The notes under the pieces: model-generated | What the model saw: only the letters and a program-made list of their open reading frames with translations | Told to the model about the DNA's origin: nothing | The model's database searches: none | Made by a program: the position numbers and the translations under genes | Assembly (NCBI RefSeq): GCF_003628125.1 | Contig: NZ_RBZU01000001.1 | Coordinates: 62,001-126,000, forward strand | DNA length: 64,000 bases | Reading direction: 5' to 3' | From: Pararobbsia silviterrae | Lineage (GTDB): Bacteria; Pseudomonadota; Gammaproteobacteria; Burkholderiales; Burkholderiaceae | Shown: positions 27,810-37,978 of the stretch, piece after piece | Position numbering within the stretch: the first letter of the stretch is position 1 | How the letters are laid out: each line of letters begins with the position of its first letter

Positions 27810-28129
27810 GGCGCGTCGGGAGAGCGCGGTGAACGTCGCCGTTCATCGCCGCCGAAGGGGAACACCCGCAAACTCTCAGGCAAAAGGACCGTCGCGCCGG
27901 CAACCTCGATCGCCGCGCAGTTCGATCCCCGGCTCCGCCCCCGCGCATAGTCCCGCACGGGTCCGGCACACCGGACGCATCGACAGGCGTCGGTCTCGTT
28001 GACGTATCTCTGGAGAGCGACGGCACGCTGCGCCCATGCGCGGCGCGAACCGTCCACCGAAGGGGCACGCGCAGCCCGACGCCCGCAGGCGTCACGAAGC
28101 TGCGTCATCTCTCAGGTAAAAGGACAGAG
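27810..28129 (+). promoter_or_regulatory. Tandem glycine riboswitch upstream of gcvT
   Basis: Aptamer 1 (27810-27898) has GGGAGAG, GCCGAAGGGGAACA and AAACTCTCAGGCAAAAGGAC; its P1 is 27810-27819 with 27889-27898. Aptamer 2 (28008-28129) has TGGAGAG, ACCGAAGGGGCA and ATCTCTCAGGTAAAAGGACA; its P1 is ctctg (28008-28012) with cagag (28125-28129), and it has a long inner hairpin with gacgcc/ggcgtc. These are the conserved glycine-binding cores. The RNA normally turns on glycine-cleavage genes when glycine is abundant. The linker between the aptamers is 109 nt, far longer than usual. The region 28130-28196 is the expression platform. Confidence 0.93.
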
Positions 28130-28196
28130 GGGAACCTGTTCAGGTCGCTTTGCGGCCTGGCTCCCTTTGTTCCGTACCTGCAGAGCGCGACGCCCC

Positions 28197-29312
28197 ATGA
28201 CCACGCTGAAACACACCCCGCTGAACTCCGTGCATCGCGCCGCCGGCGCCCGCATGGTCGACTTCGGCGGTTGGGACATGCCCGTCAACTACGGTTCCCA
28301 GATCGAAGAGCACAAGGCCGTGCGAACCGATGCCGGCATGTTCGACGTCAGCCATATGTGCGTCGTCGACGTCACGGGGCCCGCGGGCTCCGACGCCGCG
28401 CGGCGTTTCCTGCGCTATGCCGTCGCGAACAACGTCGACAAGCTCGCCACGCCCGGCAAGGCGCTCTACTCGTGCATGCTCAATCCGCACGGCGGCGTCG
28501 TCGACGATCTGATCATCTATTTCTTCCGCGACGACTTCTTCCGGATCGTCGTCAACGCGGCGACCGCCGACAAGGACCTCGAATGGCTCGGCGAACTCAA
28601 TGCCGAAGGCGAATTCGGTCTCACGATCTCGCCGCGCCGCGAACTCGCGCTGATCGCGGTCCAGGGACCGAACGCGCGCGCCAAGGTCTGGCAGGTGCTG
28701 CCCTCGGCACGAGCCGCGACCGAAGGACTCAAGCCGTTCAACGCCGCGACGGTCGCCGACACGCCGTTCGGCGAAACGATGATCGCGCGCACGGGCTACA
28801 CGGGTGAAGACGGTTTCGAGATCGCGCTGCCGGCCGAACACGCCGCGGCGCTCTGGAACGCGCTCGCCGGCGCGGGCGTGCGGCCCGCCGGTCTCGGCGC
28901 GCGTGACACGCTGCGCCTCGAAGCCGGCATGAATCTCTACGGCCAGGACATGGACGACGCCGTCTCGCCGCTCGACGCGGGGCTTGCATGGACCGTCGAT
29001 CTCGTCTCGGCGCGCGATTTCGTCGGCAAAACCGCGCTGCGCCCCGACGCCGCGAAGGCGTTCGTCGGCCTCGTGCTGCGCGAGAGCGGCGGCGTGCTGC
29101 GCGCGCATCAGAAAGTCGTGACCGCGCATGGCGACGGCGAAATCACGAGCGGCACGTTCTCGCCGACGCTCGAACGCTCGATCGCATTCGCGCGCGTGCC
29201 GGCCGCCGTTTCGGTTGGCGACACCGTCGAGGTTCTCATTCGCGACAAGGCATTGTCAGCGAGCGTCGTTAAACTGCCGTTCGTGCGCAATGGCAAGGCG
29301 CTCGTGTCGTAA
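28197..29312 (+). CDS. gcvT: Aminomethyltransferase, glycine cleavage T protein
   Basis: A 371-residue tetrahydrofolate-dependent aminomethyltransferase that releases ammonia and forms methylene-THF from the aminomethyl-lipoyl H protein. Family signatures: [20 protein letters not shown] near the N-terminus, [30 protein letters not shown] and [16 protein letters not shown], with the catalytic Asp in the DFGGWDMP-type region's partner loop. ATG 28197 follows the riboswitch; no strong Shine-Dalgarno is visible, consistent with regulated translation. First gene of gcvT-gcvH-gcvP. Confidence 0.97.
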   Translation: MTTLKHTPLNSVHRAAGARMVDFGGWDMPVNYGSQIEEHKAVRTDAGMFDVSHMCVVDVTGPAGSDAARRFLRYAVANNVDKLATPGKALYSCMLNPHGGVVDDLIIYFFRDDFFRIVVNAATADKDLEWLGELNAEGEFGLTISPRRELALIAVQGPNARAKVWQVLPSARAATEGLKPFNAATVADTPFGETMIARTGYTGEDGFEIALPAEHAAALWNALAGAGVRPAGLGARDTLRLEAGMNLYGQDMDDAVSPLDAGLAWTVDLVSARDFVGKTALRPDAAKAFVGLVLRESGGVLRAHQKVVTAHGDGEITSGTFSPTLERSIAFARVPAAVSVGDTVEVLIRDKALSASVVKLPFVRNGKALVS

Positions 29313-29402
29313 GTCAAACGGATCGAACCGCCGGCATCCGGGCCGCCACGCAATGGCCGCCTGCCGGACCCAACCATCAGAACAATCGAACAAGGAATCG
29401 AC

Positions 29403-29783
29403 ATGTCCGTTCCAGCAGATCTGAAGTACACCGAGTCCCACGAATGGATTCGTCTCGAAAGCGACGGCACCGTGACGGTCGGCATCACCGACCACGCGCA
29501 GGAAGCCCTCGGCGACATCGTGTTCCTCGAACTTCCGGACGCCGGCAAGGCCGTCTCGGCGGGCGACGCGATCGCCGTCATCGAGTCGGTCAAGGCGGCG
29601 TCGGACATCTACGCGCCCGTCGCGGGCGAGATCGTCGCGTCGAACACGGAACTGGCCGGTGCGCCCGACAAGGTCAACGCCGAGCCGTACGCGTCGTGGC
29701 TCTTCAAGCTCAAGCCGGCCGACGCGGCGTCGCTCGACGGCTTGCTGACGGCGCAGGCCTATAGCGCGTCGATCGGCGAATAA
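29403..29783 (+). CDS. gcvH: Glycine cleavage H protein
   Basis: A 126-residue lipoyl carrier that shuttles the aminomethyl group between P and T proteins and electrons to the L protein. The lipoylated lysine is K64 in [25 protein letters not shown] near the start and [13 protein letters not shown] near the end are family-typical. It lies 90 bp after gcvT and shares its riboswitch control. Confidence 0.97.
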   Translation: MSVPADLKYTESHEWIRLESDGTVTVGITDHAQEALGDIVFLELPDAGKAVSAGDAIAVIESVKAASDIYAPVAGEIVASNTELAGAPDKVNAEPYASWLFKLKPADAASLDGLLTAQAYSASIGE

Positions 29784-29790
29784 GCGATCA

Positions 29791-29839
29791 GGCGCCTGGG
29801 CGCGTCGCGCGGCATCACGCCGCGGCGCGCCCAGGCGCC
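29791..29839. terminator. Strong GC-rich hairpin after gcvH
   Basis: A perfect 14-bp stem ggcgcctgggcgcg (29791-29804) / cgcgcccaggcgcc (29826-29839), with a further inner cgcggc/gccgcg stem. It starts 8 bp past the gcvH stop and lacks a U-tract, so it may be an attenuator, RNA-stability element or leaky terminator inside the gcv operon. Confidence 0.6.
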
Positions 29840-29892
29840 GCAGTACGGGCGCCGTCCGCGCGGCGGTCGCCTTCATTGATGCCGGGCGGTCC

Positions 29893-29932
29893 GGCCCGAC
29901 GATCGAGTTCGACCGTACTCGATCGTCAGGCC
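29893..29932. promoter_or_regulatory. Second large palindrome upstream of gcvP
   Basis: A perfect 11-bp inverted repeat gacgatcgagt (29898-29908) / actcgatcgtc (29917-29927) with an 8-nt loop, extended by ggcc on both sides. It ends 74 bp before the gcvP ATG. It could be a repressor site or an mRNA hairpin. Confidence 0.5.
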
Positions 29933-30006
29933 GCCCCCTTCGCAGCACGACACGCTGCGCCACCCGCGGGCTCGCCCGCGTGCAGCACACCATGCAGGAC
30001 CTTGCC

Positions 30007-32934
30007 ATGAAGCTCGAACATCCGACCCAGATCGATCGCCCGTCGCTCGCGACGCTCGAACGCCATGATGCGTTCGCCGAACGCCATATCGGCCCCGATT
30101 CCGCCGAGCAGCGCGAGATGCTCGCGGCGCTCGGCTTCGCGTCGCGCGACGCGTTGATCGACGCCGTGATCCCGGCCGGCATCCGCCGCCGGGACGCGCT
30201 GCCGCTCGGACCGTTCGCGCAACCGAAAAGCGAAGCCGAGGCGCTCGCCGCGCTGCGCAAGCTCGCCGACAAGAATCAGGTTTTCCGGACCTATATCGGA
30301 CAAGGCTATTACGGCACGCATACGCCGGCGGTGATCCTGCGCAACGTGCTCGAGAACCCCGCCTGGTATACGGCCTACACGCCGTATCAACCCGAGATTT
30401 CGCAAGGCCGTCTCGAAGCGCTGCTCAACTATCAGCAGATGATCACGGACCTCACGGGTCTCGCGATCTCGAATGCGTCGATGCTCGACGAAGCCACCTC
30501 GGCGGCCGAGGCGATGACGCTCGTGCACCGCGTCGGCAAGCCGAAGTCGAACGTGTTCTTCGTCGCCGACGACGTCTTGCCGCAGACGATCGAAGTCGTG
30601 CGCACGCGCGCCGAGCCGCTCGATATCGAGGTCAAGGTCGGTCCCGCATCGGATGCCGCGCACGCGAACGCATTCGGCGTGCTGCTCCAGTACCCGGGCG
30701 CCAACGGCGACGTGCGCGACTACCGCGCGCTTGCCGAAGCCGTCCATGCGGACGGCGGCCACGTGATCGCCGCGGCCGATCTGCTCGCGCTCACGCTGCT
30801 CACGCCGCCCGGCGAATGGGGCGCCGACGTCGCGATCGGCAACTCGCAACGCTTCGGCGTGCCGCTGGGCTTCGGCGGTCCGCACGCGGCCTACCTCGCC
30901 GTGCGCGATGCGTTCAAGCGCCAGATGCCGGGCCGTCTCGTCGGCGTGACCGTCGACGCGCAAGGCAAGCACGCGCTGCGCCTCGCGCTGCAAACCCGCG
31001 AGCAACATATCCGCCGCGAAAAGGCGACTTCGAATATCTGCACGGCGCAGGCGCTGCTCGCGATCATGGCGAGCATGTACGCGGTCTACCACGGTCCCGC
31101 GGGCTTGCGCGGCATCGCGCAGCGCGTCGCGCGCATGACCGCGATCCTCGCGGCCGGCCTGCGCAAGCTCGGCTATCCGATCGTCAACGCCAGCTTCTTC
31201 GATACGCTGACGCTCACGTCGGGCGCGCATACGGACGCGTTGCACGCGGCGGCGGCGGCTCGCCGTTTGAACCTGCGCGCGATCGACGCGCAGACGGTCG
31301 GCGTGTCGATCGACGAAACGACGACGCGCGCCGATCTGCTCGATCTCTGGAGCGCGTTCGCCGAAGCCGCGAACGTCGACGCACTCGTCGCATCGGATAT
31401 CGACGCCTTCGACGCCGACGCGCAGGACGGCTTCGACGCGACCCTGCGCCGCGAGACGCCGTTCCTCACGCACCCGGTGTTCAATCGCCATCACAGCGAA
31501 CACGAGATGCTGCGCTATCTGCGCGGCCTCGCGGACAAGGATCTCGCGCTCGACCGCACGATGATTCCGCTCGGCTCGTGCACGATGAAGCTCAATGCGA
31601 CGTCGGAGATGCTGCCCGTCACGTGGCCCGAGTTCGCCGACATCCATCCGTTCGCCCCCGCCTCGCAGACCGTCGGTTACCGCGAGCTCGTCTCGCAGCT
31701 CGAAGCGATGCTCGTCGCCGCGACCGGCTATGCGGCCGTGTCGCTGCAACCGAATGCGGGTTCGCAGGGCGAATACGCGGGTCTGCTCGTGATCCGCAAG
31801 TACCACGCGTCGCGCGGCGAAGGCCATCGCGATGTCTGCCTGATCCCGGCATCGGCGCACGGCACGAACCCCGCGTCGGCGCAGATGGCCGCGATGCGCG
31901 TCGTCGTCGTCGCCTGCGACGCGAACGGCAACGTCGATATCGACGATCTGCGCGCGAAGGCGGCCGAACACGCCGAGCGTCTCGCGGCGATCATGATCAC
32001 GTACCCGTCGACGCACGGTGTGTTCGAGCAGAACGTCCGCGAAATCTGCGACGTCGTGCATGCGCACGGCGGCCAGGTCTACGTCGACGGCGCGAACATG
32101 AACGCGATGGTCGGTCTGTCGGCGCCGGGCCAGTTCGGCGGCGACGTCTCGCACCTGAACCTGCACAAGACGTTCTGCATTCCGCACGGCGGCGGCGGCC
32201 CGGGCGTCGGCCCGATCGGCGTCGGCGCGCATCTTGCGCCGTTCCTGCCGAACCAGGTCTCGACCGGCTATGTGCGGGGCGAGCACGGCATCGGCGCGGT
32301 ATCGGCCGCGCCGTACGGATCGGCCGCGATCCTGCCGATCTCGTGGATGTATATCGCGATGATGGGCGCAAGCGGTCTGCAGGCCGCGACCGAGAACGCG
32401 ATCCTCAGCGCGAACTACGTCGCCAAACGGCTCTCGCCGCACTTCCCGGTGCTGTACTCGGGTCCGGGCGGACTCGTTGCGCATGAGTGCATCATCGATC
32501 TGCGGCCGATCAAGGAGTCGAGCGGCATCAGCGTCGACGACGTCGCGAAGCGGCTGATGGATTTCGGCTTCCATGCGCCGACGATGAGCTTTCCGGTCCC
32601 CGGCACGCTGATGATCGAGCCGACCGAGTCGGAGCCCAAGATCGAACTCGACCGGTTCGTCGAAGCGATGACCGCGATCCGCGACGAGATCCGGGCCGTC
32701 GAGGAAGGCCGCGCGGATCGCGAGGACAACCCGCTGCGCCATGCGCCGCATACGGCGGCCGTCGTCACGGCGAACGACTGGGCGCATGCGTACACGCGCG
32801 AGCAGGCCGCGTATCCCGTCGCCTCGCTGCACACGAACAAGTATTGGCCGCCGGTCGGACGGGCCGACAACGCGTATGGCGACCGCAATCTGTTCTGTTC
32901 GTGTATCCCCGTGTCGGACTACGCCGCCGACTGA
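30007..32934 (+). CDS. gcvP: Glycine dehydrogenase (decarboxylating), P protein
   Basis: A 975-residue homodimer-type P protein that decarboxylates glycine with pyridoxal phosphate and loads the H protein. Both halves are present. The PLP lysine is K721 in [35 protein letters not shown] opens the family region, and [15 protein letters not shown] and [16 protein letters not shown] are diagnostic. ATG 30007 (MKLEHPTQ) gives the length usual in Burkholderiaceae; a GTG at 29980 is less likely. Spacing from gcvH is 223 bp and includes two large hairpins. Confidence 0.97.
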   Translation: MKLEHPTQIDRPSLATLERHDAFAERHIGPDSAEQREMLAALGFASRDALIDAVIPAGIRRRDALPLGPFAQPKSEAEALAALRKLADKNQVFRTYIGQGYYGTHTPAVILRNVLENPAWYTAYTPYQPEISQGRLEALLNYQQMITDLTGLAISNASMLDEATSAAEAMTLVHRVGKPKSNVFFVADDVLPQTIEVVRTRAEPLDIEVKVGPASDAAHANAFGVLLQYPGANGDVRDYRALAEAVHADGGHVIAAADLLALTLLTPPGEWGADVAIGNSQRFGVPLGFGGPHAAYLAVRDAFKRQMPGRLVGVTVDAQGKHALRLALQTREQHIRREKATSNICTAQALLAIMASMYAVYHGPAGLRGIAQRVARMTAILAAGLRKLGYPIVNASFFDTLTLTSGAHTDALHAAAAARRLNLRAIDAQTVGVSIDETTTRADLLDLWSAFAEAANVDALVASDIDAFDADAQDGFDATLRRETPFLTHPVFNRHHSEHEMLRYLRGLADKDLALDRTMIPLGSCTMKLNATSEMLPVTWPEFADIHPFAPASQTVGYRELVSQLEAMLVAATGYAAVSLQPNAGSQGEYAGLLVIRKYHASRGEGHRDVCLIPASAHGTNPASAQMAAMRVVVVACDANGNVDIDDLRAKAAEHAERLAAIMITYPSTHGVFEQNVREICDVVHAHGGQVYVDGANMNAMVGLSAPGQFGGDVSHLNLHKTFCIPHGGGGPGVGPIGVGAHLAPFLPNQVSTGYVRGEHGIGAVSAAPYGSAAILPISWMYIAMMGASGLQAATENAILSANYVAKRLSPHFPVLYSGPGGLVAHECIIDLRPIKESSGISVDDVAKRLMDFGFHAPTMSFPVPGTLMIEPTESEPKIELDRFVEAMTAIRDEIRAVEEGRADREDNPLRHAPHTAAVVTANDWAHAYTREQAAYPVASLHTNKYWPPVGRADNAYGDRNLFCSCIPVSDYAAD

Positions 32935-33050
32935 CGCGGCGCCGGCCGATCGCCGGCGTCGGGTTGTCGTCAGGCTGTAGTTAGTGCGCGCCGGTGCCCG
33001 AGCAGTTAACATCTGAGGCGCCGGACGGGCCGGCAACGGGAGGATGGCGC

Positions 33051-34367
33051 ATGGCGGTGGTCAAGAACGGCGAGGCACGGGATCTGTGTGCCGCACAGCA
33101 GCAGATGACGGGCACGACGGCACGCGGGCCCGGGCTCGCGCGCACGCCGGCACGCCGTTCAAGCGCGCGCGCCGGTGCGGGTCAGAACGCGGGTCCGTGT
33201 GCGCCGCGCCGGATCGGTGGGCATGGCGAGGTCCGTATTGCGGTTCATATCGCGGACCGTCTTGCGGCGCGTGTCGCGCCCTGGATCGCAGCCCGTCTTG
33301 CGCCCCGGATCGGCGTGTGGCTCGCCACGCTCGCCGGACTGTGCGCCGTTGTACCGGCCGCGCATGCGGCCATGAACTTCTGCGCGGCGCCCGCGCTCCA
33401 GAACGGCGAACGCGAGGACGCGAATTCGAGCGTGCACGCGATGATCGTCGAAGCGCAGGCGCATATGAACGACACGCCGCAGCCGCTCGTGCGCCTGCAC
33501 ACCGAGGGCACGCTGCCGCACGAAGGCATCTACGACGCGTCGATCGAGGCCGCGAAGGAACTCGAACTCATGCGCGACACGGCGCTCGCGTGGCGCGCGA
33601 CGGCCGACCCGCGTTTTCTGAAGATGGTCGACCGCTTCCTGCTCGCCTGGGTCAAGACCTATGAGCCGAGCTTCAATCCGATCGATGAAACCCGCCTCGA
33701 TTCGCTGATCCTCGCGTACGACCTGACGGCGAGCGCGTTGAGCGCGTCGACGCGCAACGCGACGGTCCAGTTCCTCCAGCAACTCGGCGCCGGCTATATC
33801 GCGCAGATCGACGCGCAGAAGCGTCCGCTCGGCAAGACGTTCGCGAACAACTGGCAGAGCCACCGCGTCAAGCTCGTCGCGATGACCGCGTTCGCGCTCG
33901 ACGACCGCAAGATGATCGATGCCGCGCGCCGGCTGTTCGTGCTCCAGCTTCAGAACAATATCGGCGGCGACGGACAGGTGCTCGATTTCGGCGAGCGCGA
34001 TGCGCTCCACTACGTCGTCTACGATCTCGAACCGCTGACGATGGCCGCGCTCGCGGCGCGGCGTCATCGGATCGACTGGCTCACGCAGCGCGCGCCGAAC
34101 GGCGCGTCGCTGCAGGCCGCGCTGGCGTGGCTGACGCCGTACGCGCTCGGCAAGCAGACGCATGAAGAGTTCGTGCATTCGCAGGTGCCGTTCGACGCGC
34201 AGCGGCGCGAGGCCGGCGTGCCGGGCTTCGCCGGGCAATGGGATCCGAAGTCGGCGACGACGCTCTTTTACCTCGCGTCGCGGCTCGACAAACGCTATCT
34301 ACCGATCGCGCAGCAACTGGCGGCGAAGCCGCCCGCTTGGCTGGGTGTCTGCCTGCCGACGCCTTAG
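33051..34367 (+). CDS. Exported alginate-lyase-like protein (PL5/AlgL superfamily)
   Basis: A 438-residue protein whose C-terminal part (about 110-430) resembles the alpha/alpha-toroid alginate lyase family: HEGIYDASIEAAKELELM, ILAYDLTASALSA, FANNWQSHRVKLVAMTAFAL (the NNxxxH-type active-site stretch) and GGDGQVLDFGERDALHYVVYDLEPL. A signal-peptide-like segment VWLATLAGLCAVVPAAHAA is at about 89-107, behind an unusual Arg-rich stretch. ATG 33051 has GGGAGG at 33038-33043, but a start closer to the signal peptide is possible. Relatives cleave acidic polysaccharides in the periplasm; the substrate here is unknown. Confidence 0.75.
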   Translation: MAVVKNGEARDLCAAQQQMTGTTARGPGLARTPARRSSARAGAGQNAGPCAPRRIGGHGEVRIAVHIADRLAARVAPWIAARLAPRIGVWLATLAGLCAVVPAAHAAMNFCAAPALQNGEREDANSSVHAMIVEAQAHMNDTPQPLVRLHTEGTLPHEGIYDASIEAAKELELMRDTALAWRATADPRFLKMVDRFLLAWVKTYEPSFNPIDETRLDSLILAYDLTASALSASTRNATVQFLQQLGAGYIAQIDAQKRPLGKTFANNWQSHRVKLVAMTAFALDDRKMIDAARRLFVLQLQNNIGGDGQVLDFGERDALHYVVYDLEPLTMAALAARRHRIDWLTQRAPNGASLQAALAWLTPYALGKQTHEEFVHSQVPFDAQRREAGVPGFAGQWDPKSATTLFYLASRLDKRYLPIAQQLAAKPPAWLGVCLPTP

Positions 34368-34524
34368 GCTCGCCCCCTCAGGCGCGCGACGCACGCCCGC
34401 ATGAGGGCCGGGCACGCACGCGGCCGGGTCGGCATCGGTGCTTCGCCCGGTCCGAGGGTCCGGACAGCCGAGCGGAAATCGATCGAACCTGCCCGGATCG
34501 TTCGGGCGTTTGAGGGGAATCGTC

Positions 34525-35913
<1,389 letters not shown>

Positions 35914-36098
35914 ATGGCGACACACCGAATACCGTTGAACTGGCCTCGAAAGTCCCCGTTCCTTATTCAATCGGTATTGCATACGCGTGCTAGATTAGCC
36001 ACGATCGCGCCTGACGTCTTCCAAGGCATGCAAATACGCTGAGTCATGCACTCGATCAGTCGATTGTTCTGCCATCAAACGGAAATGGGGCACGCTGG

Positions 36099-36908
36099 AT
36101 GAATTCGGAACGGGGTAACGTTCTCGTTGTCGGTAATTCGCAGGTTCGCACGAGCTTGCTTCACGCGTATTGCGCGGACGACGTGTTTCGCGACTGCGAG
36201 CAGAATTGGGCCGAGCGCCGCGTGTTTCGCGGCGAATTCGTTGTGGAAGACGGCACGCCGTTTTCGTACGTGGCGTGCAATGTAGGGCTGCTCGGCAACA
36301 CGCGACTCGATGGCAATACGCTGACACCGCCGCGCGGCATGCTCGAGTTCATCGAGCAAACGCCGAATAATCCCAGCGCGATTGTCGTGATGCTGCGCGG
36401 GAACGAATTTGCGCTCGAATCGCTCGTCGATTCCGTGCCGAAATGGGATTTCTCCTATCAGGGCAATCACGCGCAACGGGGCCGTCAGTTCATCCCGACC
36501 ACCGATGTGCTGAATCATTTTTCACAGGTCACGCAGCACATTCTCGCGGTCTGTGCGCTCTATCGACACGTGCGCCCGAATTCGCCCGTCTACCACGTCG
36601 CGGCACCCGCGCCCGTCGAGTCGGAGAAACACATTCTCGATCTGCCGGGCTCGCTGGGTCCGATGTTCGAGCGCTACGGCGTGCGACCCTTCGCGCTTCG
36701 GCTCAAGATGTATCGCGCGATGTACGATCAATTGGCAGGGCAACTCGAACGCTATGGCGTGCGGACTCTATTTACGCCGCAGGAATGCCTGACCGAAGCG
36801 GGCGGCTTGCGAGCCGACTATGCGCATGGATGGCTCCATGGCAATCAGCGGTATGGTCGCGCCTTGATTGCCGAGTTCAAGAAGGCAGGCGTGTATGCAC
36901 CCGTATAA
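36099..36908 (+). CDS. SGNH-hydrolase-like protein of unknown function
   Basis: A 269-residue protein that I do not recognise with certainty. VLVVGNSQVRTSLLHAYC near the start resembles SGNH block I (the Ser of GNS), and DYAHGWLHGNQRYGR near the end resembles block V (D-x-x-H, followed by the HxGN context seen in sugar O-acyl esterases and acetyltransferases). No signal peptide is seen. Base composition is lower in GC than the flanking housekeeping genes. It overlaps the GSCFA gene by 14 bp, suggesting the two work together, perhaps in sugar acylation or deacylation. Confidence 0.6.
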   Translation: MNSERGNVLVVGNSQVRTSLLHAYCADDVFRDCEQNWAERRVFRGEFVVEDGTPFSYVACNVGLLGNTRLDGNTLTPPRGMLEFIEQTPNNPSAIVVMLRGNEFALESLVDSVPKWDFSYQGNHAQRGRQFIPTTDVLNHFSQVTQHILAVCALYRHVRPNSPVYHVAAPAPVESEKHILDLPGSLGPMFERYGVRPFALRLKMYRAMYDQLAGQLERYGVRTLFTPQECLTEAGGLRADYAHGWLHGNQRYGRALIAEFKKAGVYAPV

Positions 36909-37974
36909 GCATCTACCGGCTGAAAATTTCTGGAAACGATCGGTCTCGGATCACGTTTGGTCGAGCTTAAATTTCAAACCGAATACCCGATTCAAGATCC
37001 AGGCGAACGACAAGGTCTCGACAGCAGGCAGTTGTTTCGCGCAACATATCGCGCGCAATTTGCCGTCGCTCGGACTTCATCATTTCGTCAGCGAAACGCC
37101 GCACCCGATGATGACGAAAGCGCGCGCCGACGAATCGCAATACGGCGTATTTTCGGCGCGCTACGGCAATATCTATACCGCGCGGCAGTTGCGCCAGCTC
37201 ATTGAATTCGCATTCGATATTCGCGAGCGCACGGTCCTTGTCGCGCAATGCAAGGACGGCTGGGCCGATATGCTCAGGCCGTCCATTCCGGCGAATCACT
37301 TCGCGAGTCCCGAAGACGTGGCCGCCGATCGGCATTTCCATCTCGATTGCGTGCGCCGCATGTTCATCGAATCGGACTATTTCGTCTTCACGCTCGGCTT
37401 GACCGAAGCCTGGTTCGATACCGAGACGGGCATCGTGTTTCCGGCATGTCCGGGAACACGCGTCGGAGAATATGACGCGACCCGCCACCAGTTCGTCAAT
37501 TATTCGTTCGGCGAGATCCTCGACGATCTCAAGTGGTGCATCGCGTTTTGTCGCTCCGTCAATCCCGGTCTGCGCTGGCTGTTCACCGTGTCGCCCGTCG
37601 CGCTCGCCGCGACGGCGACCGAACATCACGTCGTCGTGGCGACGGCCGCGTCCAAGGCGATTCTGCGGGCCGTCGCCGACGAGATCTGCCGGTCCGAAGC
37701 GCACTGCGACTACTTCCCGAGCTTCGAGATCATTTCGAGTCCCGCGTCGTTCGGTCAATTCCTCGATGGCGATTTGCGCTCGATCTCGCCGCGCGGCGTC
37801 AGTCTCGTCATGGATGTGTTTCGGCGCTCGTTCGTTCAGACGACCGTCACGCATCGGCAGATGGGACGGCCGATCAGCATCCCCGATGAACATCAGACGG
37901 CTGCGGCCGCCGTGCGGGAAGCCGTTCGGGCCGAATGCGACGAGGCCTACAACGACCCCGATGCTGTAGGTTGA
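36895..37974 (+). CDS. GSCFA-domain protein
   Basis: A 359-residue protein carrying the family-naming motif TAGSCFAQHIARNL (about residues 43-56) and the segment FVFTLGLTEAWFDTETG, both typical of the GSCFA family, a branch of the SGNH fold found in polysaccharide and glycoprotein loci. Catalytic function is not established for the family. ATG 36895 lies inside the end of the SGNH-like gene (14-bp overlap), and the next gene starts 4 bp after its stop, so the three are one operon. Confidence 0.8.
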   Translation: MHPYKHLPAENFWKRSVSDHVWSSLNFKPNTRFKIQANDKVSTAGSCFAQHIARNLPSLGLHHFVSETPHPMMTKARADESQYGVFSARYGNIYTARQLRQLIEFAFDIRERTVLVAQCKDGWADMLRPSIPANHFASPEDVAADRHFHLDCVRRMFIESDYFVFTLGLTEAWFDTETGIVFPACPGTRVGEYDATRHQFVNYSFGEILDDLKWCIAFCRSVNPGLRWLFTVSPVALAATATEHHVVVATAASKAILRAVADEICRSEAHCDYFPSFEIISSPASFGQFLDGDLRSISPRGVSLVMDVFRRSFVQTTVTHRQMGRPISIPDEHQTAAAAVREAVRAECDEAYNDPDAVG

Positions 37975-37978
37975 GGAC

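Noticed and set aside
26709-28095. Minus-strand frames over the glpD tail and riboswitch (Gly/Ala-rich and Arg/Gly-rich products)
   Set aside because: They result from low-complexity GC-rich DNA. The plus-strand frame is contiguous with the GlpD core, and one minus frame would cross the glycine riboswitch.
29926-33036. A minus-strand open frame of about 1036 codons opposite gcvP
   Set aside because: It is complementary to the well-conserved gcvP; the protein has no recognisable features.
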